Assembly: GCA_023053685.1 (NCBI GenBank)
Contig: JALIGW010000001.1
Span: 224,772,434 to 224,836,433, forward strand
Source of the DNA: Diadophis punctatus similis
Taxonomy: Eukaryota > Chordata > Lepidosauria > Squamata > Dipsadidae
Direction of reading: 5' to 3'
DNA length: 64,000 nt
The position numbers and the translations under genes are program-made. The notes beneath the pieces were generated by a model. It saw only the letters and a list, made by a program, of their open reading frames with translations, was not told where the DNA came from and searched no databases. This document shows, piece by piece, positions 55,659 through 64,000 of this stretch (within the stretch, counting starts at the first letter, position 1; each line of letters opens with the position of its first letter).

Positions 55659-57497
55659 ATGGGAGGTGGTAGCAGCATTCCCAGCACCCCGTTGGAATGC
55701 ATGATTAAGGGCTTTGATGATTATTTCAACCATGCTCAGTATAGGGTTCCTTATCCAAAAGTAACAAAGGATAGGTTACGTTATTTGTGTGAACAGCAAT
55801 GGCCACATATGGGTGTTGGGTGGCCACCGGAGGGTACCTTTCAGAACCAAGTTATTGATGATCTTACCTCAGTGATAGCTGCTAATGAGGAAAAATACCC
55901 CAATCAATTTCCATATATAGATCAGTGGGGAGATGCTGTAAGTGAGAAAGCGGATGATCTGTTGCAATGTCAGGCTGAAATGGTTCGTTTATGTGTGGCT
56001 AGACCAAGAGGGAAAAAGCTGAAGGTGCCGGCAGGAAAGACTAAGGATTTGAAGGTGTCAGAAGTTAGAGTCTCTGCCTTTCGAAAGAAGGTGTTAGTTC
56101 AGGGAGACGAAGAGATTTTACATCCCCCGCCGTATGCGCCGATACCTTTGATCCCTCCTGCACCCCCCCTAGGGCACCCAGGAGCAGCTGGTGGTGTAGC
56201 CGATGGGGGAAAGCAGGGAGGGGTTGATGTTGATCCAGCTGTTCGGAGAAAGCAGACAAAGCAAAAACATGGCAATGCAAAGAGTGAGGAATGGAGAGAG
56301 GAGAGTGCTTTTAGTGAAGAGGAATATGAGGAAGCTAGGGGGGAGGATGTTTCAGGGAGACCAGTAACTAGGGCTGCAGCTAGGGCAGCAGCAGAAGCTG
56401 AAAGGGTGGCGGCTGAAAGAGTAGGGGAGGACGTGGCCACCAGACCCAGTTTTGTAGCTCCTTTAAGGCAAATGGATCAACAAGTTGTGAATCCACAGGG
56501 AGTGTTAGAGTACAGACCTTGTTTTCAGTATGTCCCCTTCTCAACTACTGATCTTTTGAATTGGAAGCAGCATTATGGACCTTTGTCAGCTAAGCCGACT
56601 GAAATGGCAGATCTCTTTCAGACAATTATGCAGACGCATAATCCTAATTGGCAGGATATACAACAGTTAATGAATGCTTTGTTGACGCCAGAAGAAAGGG
56701 AAAAGTGGAAAACAGCTGTAAGGGGATGCATAAGGGATAGATTTCCGAATATACAGGATCTGAGTCAAGAGTTGGCAGATAGAGCTCCTGAGCAGGATCC
56801 TGGGTGGGATCCTAAGATTCAGCCCCAAATGACAAGGCTGCGAGAATACCAGAATTTGACAGTAGAGGCTTTAAGGAAGGCAGGAAGGCCCCCGGTGAAC
56901 ATGTCGAAGCCGGCTCTAATTACCCAAGGGGCAGATGAGAGTCCGGAAAGCTTCCTCCAAAGGTTGATTGAAGCCTATGAATTGTATACGCAGGTTGATC
57001 CAAGAGCACCTGATAATGTGAGGATGCTGAATGAAAGATTTATTGCCCAGAGCTATGATGATATTCGTAAGAAATTACAGAAGTTGGAGGGGGCATTAGG
57101 GAAAAATACCACGGAGTTGCTGGAAGTAGCAAGAAAAGTTTTTGTGAATAGGGATAAGGTGGAGAAAAAGGAGAGAGATGCCCGTATGCAGAAGAAAACG
57201 GAATTGTTAGCAGTAGCGTTGCAAGGGGGAACACGGACTTTAGGATTCAATCAATGTGCCCATTGTGGCTCTGAGGGTCATTGGCAGAGGGAATGCCCAC
57301 GTAGATTGATGAGAGGACGATTTGTGCGGGGCCGGCCCTCTTTTGGTCGAGGTTTTATAGGAAGAGAGGGTCCACCCAGGCATTTAGCTAGGGGATGGAA
57401 TCCACAATATGCACAGGCTGGAAGGGGGATGCCCAGCTCTGAGAGAGAGCCTGAGGTAGCAGGTATTGGATTGGCTGGCACTGGATGGACAGACTGA
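55659..57497 (+). CDS. ERV gag polyprotein, 612 codons
   Basis: Structural polyprotein of the virus particle. It starts MGGGSS, a myristoylation-type N-terminus for membrane targeting. A matrix-like domain covers about residues 1-130. A PPPYAP late-domain motif (residues about 164-169) follows in a proline-rich stretch. A charged region leads to a capsid domain (from about 270; FSTTDLLNWKQHYGPLSAKP) and a basic coiled-coil-like stretch (about 470-515). One nucleocapsid CCHC box, CAHCGSEGHWQREC, is at about 531-544. The frame is open from ATG to the UGA at 57495-57497, in the same frame as pol. ATG 55659 is chosen because of the MGGG start. Confidence 0.92.
   Translation: MGGGSSIPSTPLECMIKGFDDYFNHAQYRVPYPKVTKDRLRYLCEQQWPHMGVGWPPEGTFQNQVIDDLTSVIAANEEKYPNQFPYIDQWGDAVSEKADDLLQCQAEMVRLCVARPRGKKLKVPAGKTKDLKVSEVRVSAFRKKVLVQGDEEILHPPPYAPIPLIPPAPPLGHPGAAGGVADGGKQGGVDVDPAVRRKQTKQKHGNAKSEEWREESAFSEEEYEEARGEDVSGRPVTRAAARAAAEAERVAAERVGEDVATRPSFVAPLRQMDQQVVNPQGVLEYRPCFQYVPFSTTDLLNWKQHYGPLSAKPTEMADLFQTIMQTHNPNWQDIQQLMNALLTPEEREKWKTAVRGCIRDRFPNIQDLSQELADRAPEQDPGWDPKIQPQMTRLREYQNLTVEALRKAGRPPVNMSKPALITQGADESPESFLQRLIEAYELYTQVDPRAPDNVRMLNERFIAQSYDDIRKKLQKLEGALGKNTTELLEVARKVFVNRDKVEKKERDARMQKKTELLAVALQGGTRTLGFNQCAHCGSEGHWQRECPRRLMRGRFVRGRPSFGRGFIGREGPPRHLARGWNPQYAQAGRGMPSSEREPEVAGIGLAGTGWTD
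57495..57497 (+). promoter_or_regulatory. In-frame UGA between gag and pol (probable readthrough stop)
   Basis: The codon after gag residue 612 is TGA, followed by CGG GGA, and the same frame then stays open to 61046. Gammaretroviruses make Gag-Pol by suppressing a stop at this place, usually UAG. The following C favours readthrough of UGA. This is a prediction; a mutated stop in a dead provirus cannot be excluded. Confidence 0.7.
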
Positions 57498-57509
57498 CGG
57501 GGACCTGGC

Positions 57510-60500
57510 TTGGAACAGACCCCCCCTGAGCCTATGGTTACCCTGAATATTGGGGGTCATAATACTTCGTTTCTGGTTGATACAGGGGCAGGTAGATCGG
57601 TGGTGAATAATCTTATTACTGCCCCAGGACCACATCAAATACAAGTACAAGGGGTTTCTGGCCAAGTTATAGGGCGGCAAGTCCTCAAACCTGTAACCTG
57701 TATATTCAAAGGGTCAGAAATCCAACATGAATTCTTATATATTCCTGAGTGCCCAATACCCCTTATGGGAAGGGACTTGCTCAGTAAACTTGGGGCCACT
57801 ATTTCTTTTGATGAGGGTCAACAATCCATTACAGTTAAACACAAGCCAGACACCATGTGGAGATTAATGGTAGTCAGACCAGTGGAACCTCTTGATGAAA
57901 AATGGAAGGAATTTGGTGTGCCAGGATTATGGTCAGAGGACAATCCCCCTGGGTATGCAGCACATCACCCCCCCATCATAGTAGAGGTAAAACCTTCAGC
58001 CACCCCAGTACACATTAGACAGCGCCCGTGTTCTAGGGAAGCGATTGCTGCCATTTATGAGTGTATTCAGAAATACCTGAAGGCAGGAATTTTGGTTCCT
58101 ATACAGTCGCCATGGAATACACCTATTTTGCCAATTAAAAAGCCTGATGGTTCATATCGACCAGTTCAAGACCTTAGAGTAGTTAATAGCATGACAGTGA
58201 CAATACATCCAGCAGTGCCCAATCCATACACCCTTCTGAGCTTAATCCCACCACAGGCAAAGTGGTTTTCAGTAATTGACTTAAAAGACGCCTTCTTTAC
58301 TATTCCAATACATCCAGTGAGCCAACCTTTGTTCGCATTTGAATGGGAAAGTCCAATTACTGGCACAAAAATGCAATATACCTGGACCCGCCTTCCACAA
58401 GGTTTTAAGAATTCACCGACATTGTTTGGGACGGCCCTAGGTCGAGATTTATTATACTATGTACCCATACAGCAAGGGGATACTTTGCTGCAATATGTAG
58501 ATGATGTGTTAGTAACGGGACAGACAGAAGACACTTGTTGGGAGAATACAAAGGCACTGTTTGTATTGTTGTTAGAGTGTGGATATCGTGTCTCTAAAAA
58601 GAAGGCACAATTGGTGCAGAAATGTGTGCGATATTTAGGATATGATATTGAACACGGACGGAGGGCTTTAGGACCTGAGCGGAAAGAGGCAGTCTTGGCC
58701 ATTGCAGCACCTACTAACAGGAGACAGCTCAGAGGATTTTTAGGCTTGGCTGGCTTTTGTCGTATATGGATTCCCAATTTTGCCTTGATGGCTGCCCCCT
58801 TATATGCTTCAACTAAGGGAGGCAATGCAGATCCTTTTGTATGGACTAAGGAGCAACATCACGCATTTATAGAGATTAAGACAGCTTTAATAAAAGCACC
58901 AGCGCTAGCTCTGCCGAATTTAGACAAACCTTTTAATTTGTATGTGGACACAAAATTGAATATGGCTTTAGGAGTTTTGACCCAGCAGCTTGGTAAATGG
59001 CAGCAACCTGTTGCCTACCTCTCTAAACAGCTAGATGGGGTAGCTCAGGGTTGGCCACATTGTCTCAAGGCTCTAGCTGCTATTGCTGAATTGTTGCAGG
59101 ATTGTAACAAGCTTACCTTTTCTTGCCCTGTTAATGTACATACTCCTCATGCTGTCCAAGCTATCTTAGATCAGAAAGGACATTTGTGGATTAGCAGCCA
59201 ACGATTGGTGAAATATCAGGCAATGTTAATAGAAAATCCTCACGTTACCTTAATTGTTTCAAATAAACTGAATCCTGCTACCCTTCTACCCATAGATGTG
59301 GATTTGCAGCATGATTGTTTGCAGGTATTAGAAAGTGTGTATTCTACTCGACCAGATTTGACAGATATGCCTTTATCGAATGCAGATTATTATTGGTACA
59401 CAGATGGTTCTAGTTACATTCATGATGGGATGCGAGTAGCTGGATATGCAATTGTAGATGATGATAAGGTCATAGAAAGTGGATCTCTTGGCAAAGGTGT
59501 CAGTGCCCAGGTGGCTGAATTATGGGCATTAATTAGGGCCCTGGAAAGGGCTTCTGGGGAGAAGTTGAACGTGTGGACAGATAGTAAATATGCTTTCTTG
59601 ACATTGCATGCACATGGTGCAGTATATAAAGAACGAGGTTTCAGAGATTCTGCAGGGAAATATATCCAGCATGGACATTTAATTCAACGATTAATTGATG
59701 CAGTTCAAAAACCAAAGAAAGTAGCTGTGATGCATTGTAAAGGACATCAACGAGGAGATGATAGAGTTGTTTTGGGAAATAGGGCTGCTGACTCTGAGGC
59801 ACGAGCTGCAGCACTCAGATTTGATAAGCCATTACCAGATCTTTCTATTCATGTGGCTATGGATTTAGGGGTACTACCGCCGAGTATCAAACCCTCATAT
59901 TCTCGATCTGAATGTGCAAAGGCAGTGAATGACCTTAAAGCTATAGTCAAAGAGGGGTGGTATATTCTTCCAGACAAGCGAATTTATGTCCCTTATTCAG
60001 TGACTTGGCAATTAGTGCAATCCTCACATACTGCAACACATATGGGGAAGTCGGCACTTGAAACAGCATTAGCTCGTGATTATTATATTGATGGTCTAGC
60101 TGGAATTGTTGCTAAGGTAGTCTCGCAATGTGTTACCTGTGCTAAAGTGAACCCCAGGCAAGGACCTCTATTGCCCCCTGGAACAATACCTGTCTCATAT
60201 TATCCAATGGATACTGTGATGGTGGACTTTACAGATATGCCTAGATGTGGATTTTACAATGCAATGTTAGTTATTATTGATTTATATACTGGATGGCCGG
60301 AGGCTTATCCCACTAAAACTAAGAAGGCTCGTGAGGTAACTAGGGTGTTGTTGAAAGACCTCATCCCACGTTATGGTTGCCCTTCCTATATTTCATCTGA
60401 TAATGGTCCTGAATTCGTGCATCATATTAATCAGGCCTTGGCGAAAGCACTTGGGGTACATTGGCGGTTTCATTCGGCATTTCACCCCCAATCCGCGGCC

Positions 60501-61046
60501 CCATGTGAAAGATTGCACCGCACCCTAAAGGAGAGGATTACCAAAATATGTACGGAGACACACCTAAAATGGCCTGATGCTCTTCCTCTTGCTCTATATG
60601 CCATTAGAAGTGCTCCAAAGAGGAAACATAACTTATCACCATATGAACTCATGTTTGGGCGACCTCCTACTTTACTCAGACGACATCTAGCAGGATGGCC
60701 CGATTTAGGCCACAAGGGGGGAGTATGGACTATGGAAATGGTACAGGAATTAAACAAACAAGTTGAGAAACTGAAAAACTATGTACTGGAGCAATCCCCT
60801 CCGAGATTAGTTACTAAATGTCATAGCTTCATGCCAGGGGATCGGGTATGGGTTAAACATTGGAAGAAGGAACAATTAGTGGGGCGGTGGAAGGGGCCCT
60901 ATGTTGTAATCATGTCATCTCCACTAGCTATCAAGATTGCTGAATCTAAATCGTGGATCCATTGGACACGAGTCAAGAAGGCCGCAGATGAGCAGAGACT
61001 TATCCTGCAGAGAACCCATCCTATGAAGCTCAGACCAAGAAACTAA
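57510..61046 (+). CDS. ERV pol polyprotein (protease, reverse transcriptase, RNase H, integrase)
   Basis: The open frame is continuous from the gag UGA; 57510 is only a nominal start, as the protein is expected as a Gag-Pol fusion. Counting from 57510: protease site LVDTGAG at about 22-28; polymerase from about 180, with the catalytic box YVDD at residues 329-332 (58494-58505); RNase H from about 630 (YTDGSS; AELWAL; WTDSKYA); integrase zinc-binding region about 838-880 (HTATHMGK ... CVTCAKV); integrase catalytic residues in MVDFTD (about 905), SSDNGPEF (about 962) and CERLHR (about 998); and a C-terminal GPY-type domain (VGRWKGPYVV). All catalytic residues I can see are intact and there is no internal stop. 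Confidence 0.93.
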   Translation: MEQTPPEPMVTLNIGGHNTSFLVDTGAGRSVVNNLITAPGPHQIQVQGVSGQVIGRQVLKPVTCIFKGSEIQHEFLYIPECPIPLMGRDLLSKLGATISFDEGQQSITVKHKPDTMWRLMVVRPVEPLDEKWKEFGVPGLWSEDNPPGYAAHHPPIIVEVKPSATPVHIRQRPCSREAIAAIYECIQKYLKAGILVPIQSPWNTPILPIKKPDGSYRPVQDLRVVNSMTVTIHPAVPNPYTLLSLIPPQAKWFSVIDLKDAFFTIPIHPVSQPLFAFEWESPITGTKMQYTWTRLPQGFKNSPTLFGTALGRDLLYYVPIQQGDTLLQYVDDVLVTGQTEDTCWENTKALFVLLLECGYRVSKKKAQLVQKCVRYLGYDIEHGRRALGPERKEAVLAIAAPTNRRQLRGFLGLAGFCRIWIPNFALMAAPLYASTKGGNADPFVWTKEQHHAFIEIKTALIKAPALALPNLDKPFNLYVDTKLNMALGVLTQQLGKWQQPVAYLSKQLDGVAQGWPHCLKALAAIAELLQDCNKLTFSCPVNVHTPHAVQAILDQKGHLWISSQRLVKYQAMLIENPHVTLIVSNKLNPATLLPIDVDLQHDCLQVLESVYSTRPDLTDMPLSNADYYWYTDGSSYIHDGMRVAGYAIVDDDKVIESGSLGKGVSAQVAELWALIRALERASGEKLNVWTDSKYAFLTLHAHGAVYKERGFRDSAGKYIQHGHLIQRLIDAVQKPKKVAVMHCKGHQRGDDRVVLGNRAADSEARAAALRFDKPLPDLSIHVAMDLGVLPPSIKPSYSRSECAKAVNDLKAIVKEGWYILPDKRIYVPYSVTWQLVQSSHTATHMGKSALETALARDYYIDGLAGIVAKVVSQCVTCAKVNPRQGPLLPPGTIPVSYYPMDTVMVDFTDMPRCGFYNAMLVIIDLYTGWPEAYPTKTKKAREVTRVLLKDLIPRYGCPSYISSDNGPEFVHHINQALAKALGVHWRFHSAFHPQSAAPCERLHRTLKERITKICTETHLKWPDALPLALYAIRSAPKRKHNLSPYELMFGRPPTLLRRHLAGWPDLGHKGGVWTMEMVQELNKQVEKLKNYVLEQSPPRLVTKCHSFMPGDRVWVKHWKKEQLVGRWKGPYVVIMSSPLAIKIAESKSWIHWTRVKKAADEQRLILQRTHPMKLRPRN

Positions 61047-61266
61047 GACGATCAGGACTTTCTGCTTTGATGCTTTGCTGCAGGTAACATTATATGTGTT
61101 AATCTCCACCACAGACAGAACTTTCTCTAACATAGGAACTTTCTTTTACTACAAGGCCACTCTGCAAAAACCTTACCGGCAATAGGTTTTCTTCGTACAG
61201 TGGTGAACATATACCCCTGCTGGGCCACTCCTGGAAGCTGGCTCTTTACGCACGGGTGAAGAAAGG
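61047..61266 (+). other. Spacer between pol and env
   Basis: 220 bp without an open gene. It probably includes the leader of the spliced env message; a definite acceptor was not identified. Confidence 0.45.
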
Positions 61267-63990
61267 ATGAAGATGGACCCTCTTTGGATGACCATAATTG
61301 TACTGTTTTTTATAAGCAACAATCATGTGCTAGGAAATAGTGTATGTATTAGCAATTTGGGACAATGGAGTCTCCCAGGTGACAGGCCTCACATCAGCCA
61401 ATCTTACACTGTGGGACAAGGACAGGAATGTGAAGGCCACCCTCCTCTTACATTACAACCTGAATGTTGGATAGGAATATTACCACATCCCTGTCAATTC
61501 CCTCAAGCTTTTGATACAATTGTTAAGGAAACATGCCTTACTAGGCAGTCAGTGAATCCAGAGGTATGTCAATTTGTAGGATACATCTTGCGAAAAGGCA
61601 TGTGTGCACAAGCCCCATATAAAGGTCTACCACCCCCTGTTAGATTAGATTGTGGTAATCCTTTATTTTGGGGTTGGAACCGTATAACATATATTAGCCA
61701 GTTAAAACCAGGTTGGGAAGGAATTTGTCTTATCCGCTCTATCCCTGAGATGGACTTAGAATTTGGTCATACAATAAAAGAATCAAAACCCAGACGTAAA
61801 AAAGGTAAGCGCAGAACTGGTCGTGAAACTAATACCCTACCTTATGCCTCTAACTCTTCTATAACCCCTTCCCTGACACGAATAAGGCGCAAACGAATCC
61901 TAGGGGAAATTGTCAATCACATACAATGTCAGCAGTGCATTCATGTTACTATGACAGGGAACATTATTACTCATACCTTGGTGTATCATACATCAGTTCC
62001 TCCCACCTGTACACAATTTGACCTTTTGGATTGCACACTTAATGGGACATCATATAAGCAATGTAATGGTTCCCAGGGAATCCAATGTTATGATCCAAAA
62101 CAAGCTACGAGAGTAACGAATTACCAAGTTATTCTCAGACACAAAACTTGTGGAAGAAAGGAAGAAATTACTAGACTAGTAACTCCCACTCTAAATCAGC
62201 AGGCTACCTTAAAATTTGATGTCTGCGCAATCATAAACAGAGCTTGCTTTCCCAGAGGAGGTTGTGGAGGTTTAGCTTGGGAGCGCACCTATACGTTCAA
62301 TGATAAATATATGTGTCTAGAAAGAAATGGTCCTCGTAGTGCTGAATGTCAAAATATAGAATTCAATTATTGTCCCTATTGGACTTGTGTTGCTTTTGCA
62401 ACCTGGATGAAAGGACCTACAGGGCCCCATCAAATAGCCTTAACAAAAGGAACTGCTAATACTAACTGTAACAAGGGAGAGTGTAATCCTGTTTTGCTAT
62501 CTCTCACCCCGAAAAGCACTTTTCAGCCCATTGTTATGGGACTTCAAATAGACGGGAAGGGATCTGATCCCGGGACGCTGCTAGAATTAGAAGTAACCAC
62601 CAAAACTACCTCCATAGGACGTAAGAAAAGTCTGTTTTGGTCCTATTATCAAGAGATAGAAAAACTTAACCTTCAGGAATTACCCTCAAAGGTGGTAAAT
62701 ACCTTTGTGGAGCTAGCTGAAAATGTAGCAAACATTTTAAACGTAAGCAGTTGCTTTGTATGTGGAGGAACCAATATGGGAGAAAAATGGCCTTGGGAAG
62801 CCCAGGAGCTGAACTATACTACAGTGCTTGAAATGGAGAAAGTAGGTAACCTTACTGCTACACTAGGTAAAGATGGGAATTGGGCTTTAACTTCCAATTT
62901 AGTTGGGTCGGTATGCTATACCCGGAACCATACCACTGGATGCCAACAGGTAGGAGCTCTCAGATGTCTATCTGCCTGGAATAATGGTCAATAGTGGTCA
63001 GGTAAGGGTCAAATACCACCCTGGGAAGCAAAAGCCCTGGAATCCGTAAACCTATTAAAACAATATATTTTGGATCCCCAGAATTATTCCAAGAAATGGT
63101 TAGCTCCAGATGGTATGTATTGGATTTGTGGTAAATATGCATATAGCCAATTGCCTTCTAATTGGTGTGGTTCCTGTGTTTTGGGTCTTATCAGACCTGG
63201 CTTTTTCCTTTTGCCTCTTCGCCATCGACAGATATTAGGTATCCCTGTATATGATGAAGTGGGAAACATTCGTACTGAACGGGCCATAGATACATCCATA
63301 ATTGACAACCTAAAAATAGGTACCTGGAAAGATGATGAATGGCCCCCAGAGAGAATTATTCAAGTCTATGGTCCCGCTACTTGGGCCGAAGATGGTACCT
63401 ATGGTTATAGAACCCCTATCTACATGTTGAACCGTCTAATTAGATTGCAGGCTGTTATTGAAATAATTACTAATGAAACGGTGTTAGGATTAACAAAATT
63501 AGCTGTGGAGGGAGTTAAATCCCGCACGTATATCATGCAAAATCGCTTAGCTTTAGATTACCTGCTAGCCAAAGAAGGAGGTGTATGTGGGAAATTTAAC
63601 CTTTCTAATTGTTGTGTTGAAATAGATGACAGTGGACATGTTATCCAGGAAATTACTAATAAAATGGTTAAAATTGCTCATGTTCCAGTTCAGACCTGGA
63701 AAGGCCTGAATCTGAAAGATATTTTTGGCCAGTGGTTTCCTAAACTCCCTGGCCTACAAGCAATTGTAGCCTTAATAGGAATTATAGCTGCCGGTTGTAT
63801 TATTCTTCCCTGTGTTTTGCCAATATTAGTCAAAGCTATTACTAACAGTTTATCTCTCTTAGCCGAACGAAAGGCAACAGCCCAGGTAATGGCTATGTGG
63901 GAATATGAAGGCTTACGCCAATCACTCCATCAGGAACCTAAGTATGTAACTCTTCTGTCTAGTGATTCAGAGTTACAAAGGGGGGACTAA
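61267..63990 (+). pseudogene. ERV env, interrupted by one in-frame UAG
   Basis: Envelope glycoprotein gene. From ATG 61267 a hydrophobic signal-like stretch (LWMTIIVLFFISNN) is followed by a cysteine-rich surface part, with a dibasic run RIRRKR at residues 205-210 and a CXXC motif CFVC at residues 496-499 (62752-62763). A TAG at 62992-62994 is the only break; the same frame continues from 62995 to TAA at 63988-63990. The second part contains a CX7CC cysteine motif (63586-63615), a hydrophobic membrane span (about 63748-63840) and a short cytoplasmic tail. The part before the stop could still be made as a truncated secreted product. No repaired sequence is given here. Confidence 0.87.
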
Positions 63991-64000
63991 AGTAGGGGCT
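63978..64000 (+). repeat. Polypurine tract and first bases of the ERV 3' LTR
   Basis: caaagggggga (about 63976-63986) is a polypurine tract overlapping the end of env. The final 13 bases match the proposed start of the 5' LTR, so the window stops at the beginning of the 3' LTR. Confidence 0.7.

Larger units (their letters stand above)
54729..64000 (+). mobile_element. Nearly complete class I (gammaretrovirus-like) endogenous retrovirus
   Basis: Layout: LTR, primer site, gag, pol, env, polypurine tract, and the first 13 bases of a second LTR at the window edge. Gag and pol share one frame separated by a UGA; env is in its own frame with one internal UAG. Class I assignment rests on the simple gene set, the gag layout with a PPPY motif and a single CCHC box, and the single-frame gag-pol organisation. 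No accessory gene was seen. The LTR-LTR divergence needed for dating is outside the window. Confidence 0.9.

Overview
The window looks like repeat-dense genomic DNA from a squamate reptile, probably a snake. The grounds are copies of a Sauria-type tRNA SINE, CR1, L2-like and L1 LINEs, Ty1/copia and Ty3/gypsy LTR retrotransposons, many palindromic hAT-type miniature elements, and vertebrate-style split exons. Bacterial-type operons, rRNA, tRNA genes and CRISPR arrays were not seen. Species and lineage names are inferred from sequence character, without a database search.

One host gene runs through the left half on the minus strand: an NLRP-type innate immune sensor. Five exons have splice sites and phases that agree with one another: pyrin domain (33857-34153), a 33-bp linker exon (28601-28633), a 1678-bp NACHT exon (13446-15123), a 78-bp exon (9624-9701) and a canonical 171-bp LRR exon (5921-6091). 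More LRR exons should lie beyond the left edge. Its introns are filled with transposons.

Layout. 1-3158: 3' half of an L1. 3159-5590: decayed class I endogenous retrovirus (ERV) gag-pro-RT, itself hit by a hAT miniature element and by a LINE. 6100-13300: intron with hairpin elements, L2-like and CR1 fragments and an element with long termini. 16999-25469: broken Ty3/gypsy element carrying an antisense LINE tail, a solo LTR and a 5'-inverted L1. 25470-28584: 3'-truncated Ty1/copia element. 28763-33250: antisense CR1 keeping its 5' part, split by a 2.15-kb long-terminal-inverted-repeat element with a 9-bp target duplication. 34592-38169: DNA element upstream of the pyrin exon. 40081-43060: second Ty3/gypsy element. 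43690-46090: CR1 split by a hAT-like element. 46553-52636: full-length Ty1/copia element with two LTRs. 53297-54728: antisense LINE. 54729-64000: almost complete class I ERV (5' LTR, gag, pol, env), cut by the right edge at the start of its 3' LTR.

The order of events can be read from target-site duplications: several insertions interrupt a coding frame that resumes exactly after the duplicated bases. The two youngest-looking elements are the copia element at 46553-52636 and the ERV at the right end; in the ERV gag and pol share one frame across a single UGA and env has one internal UAG.
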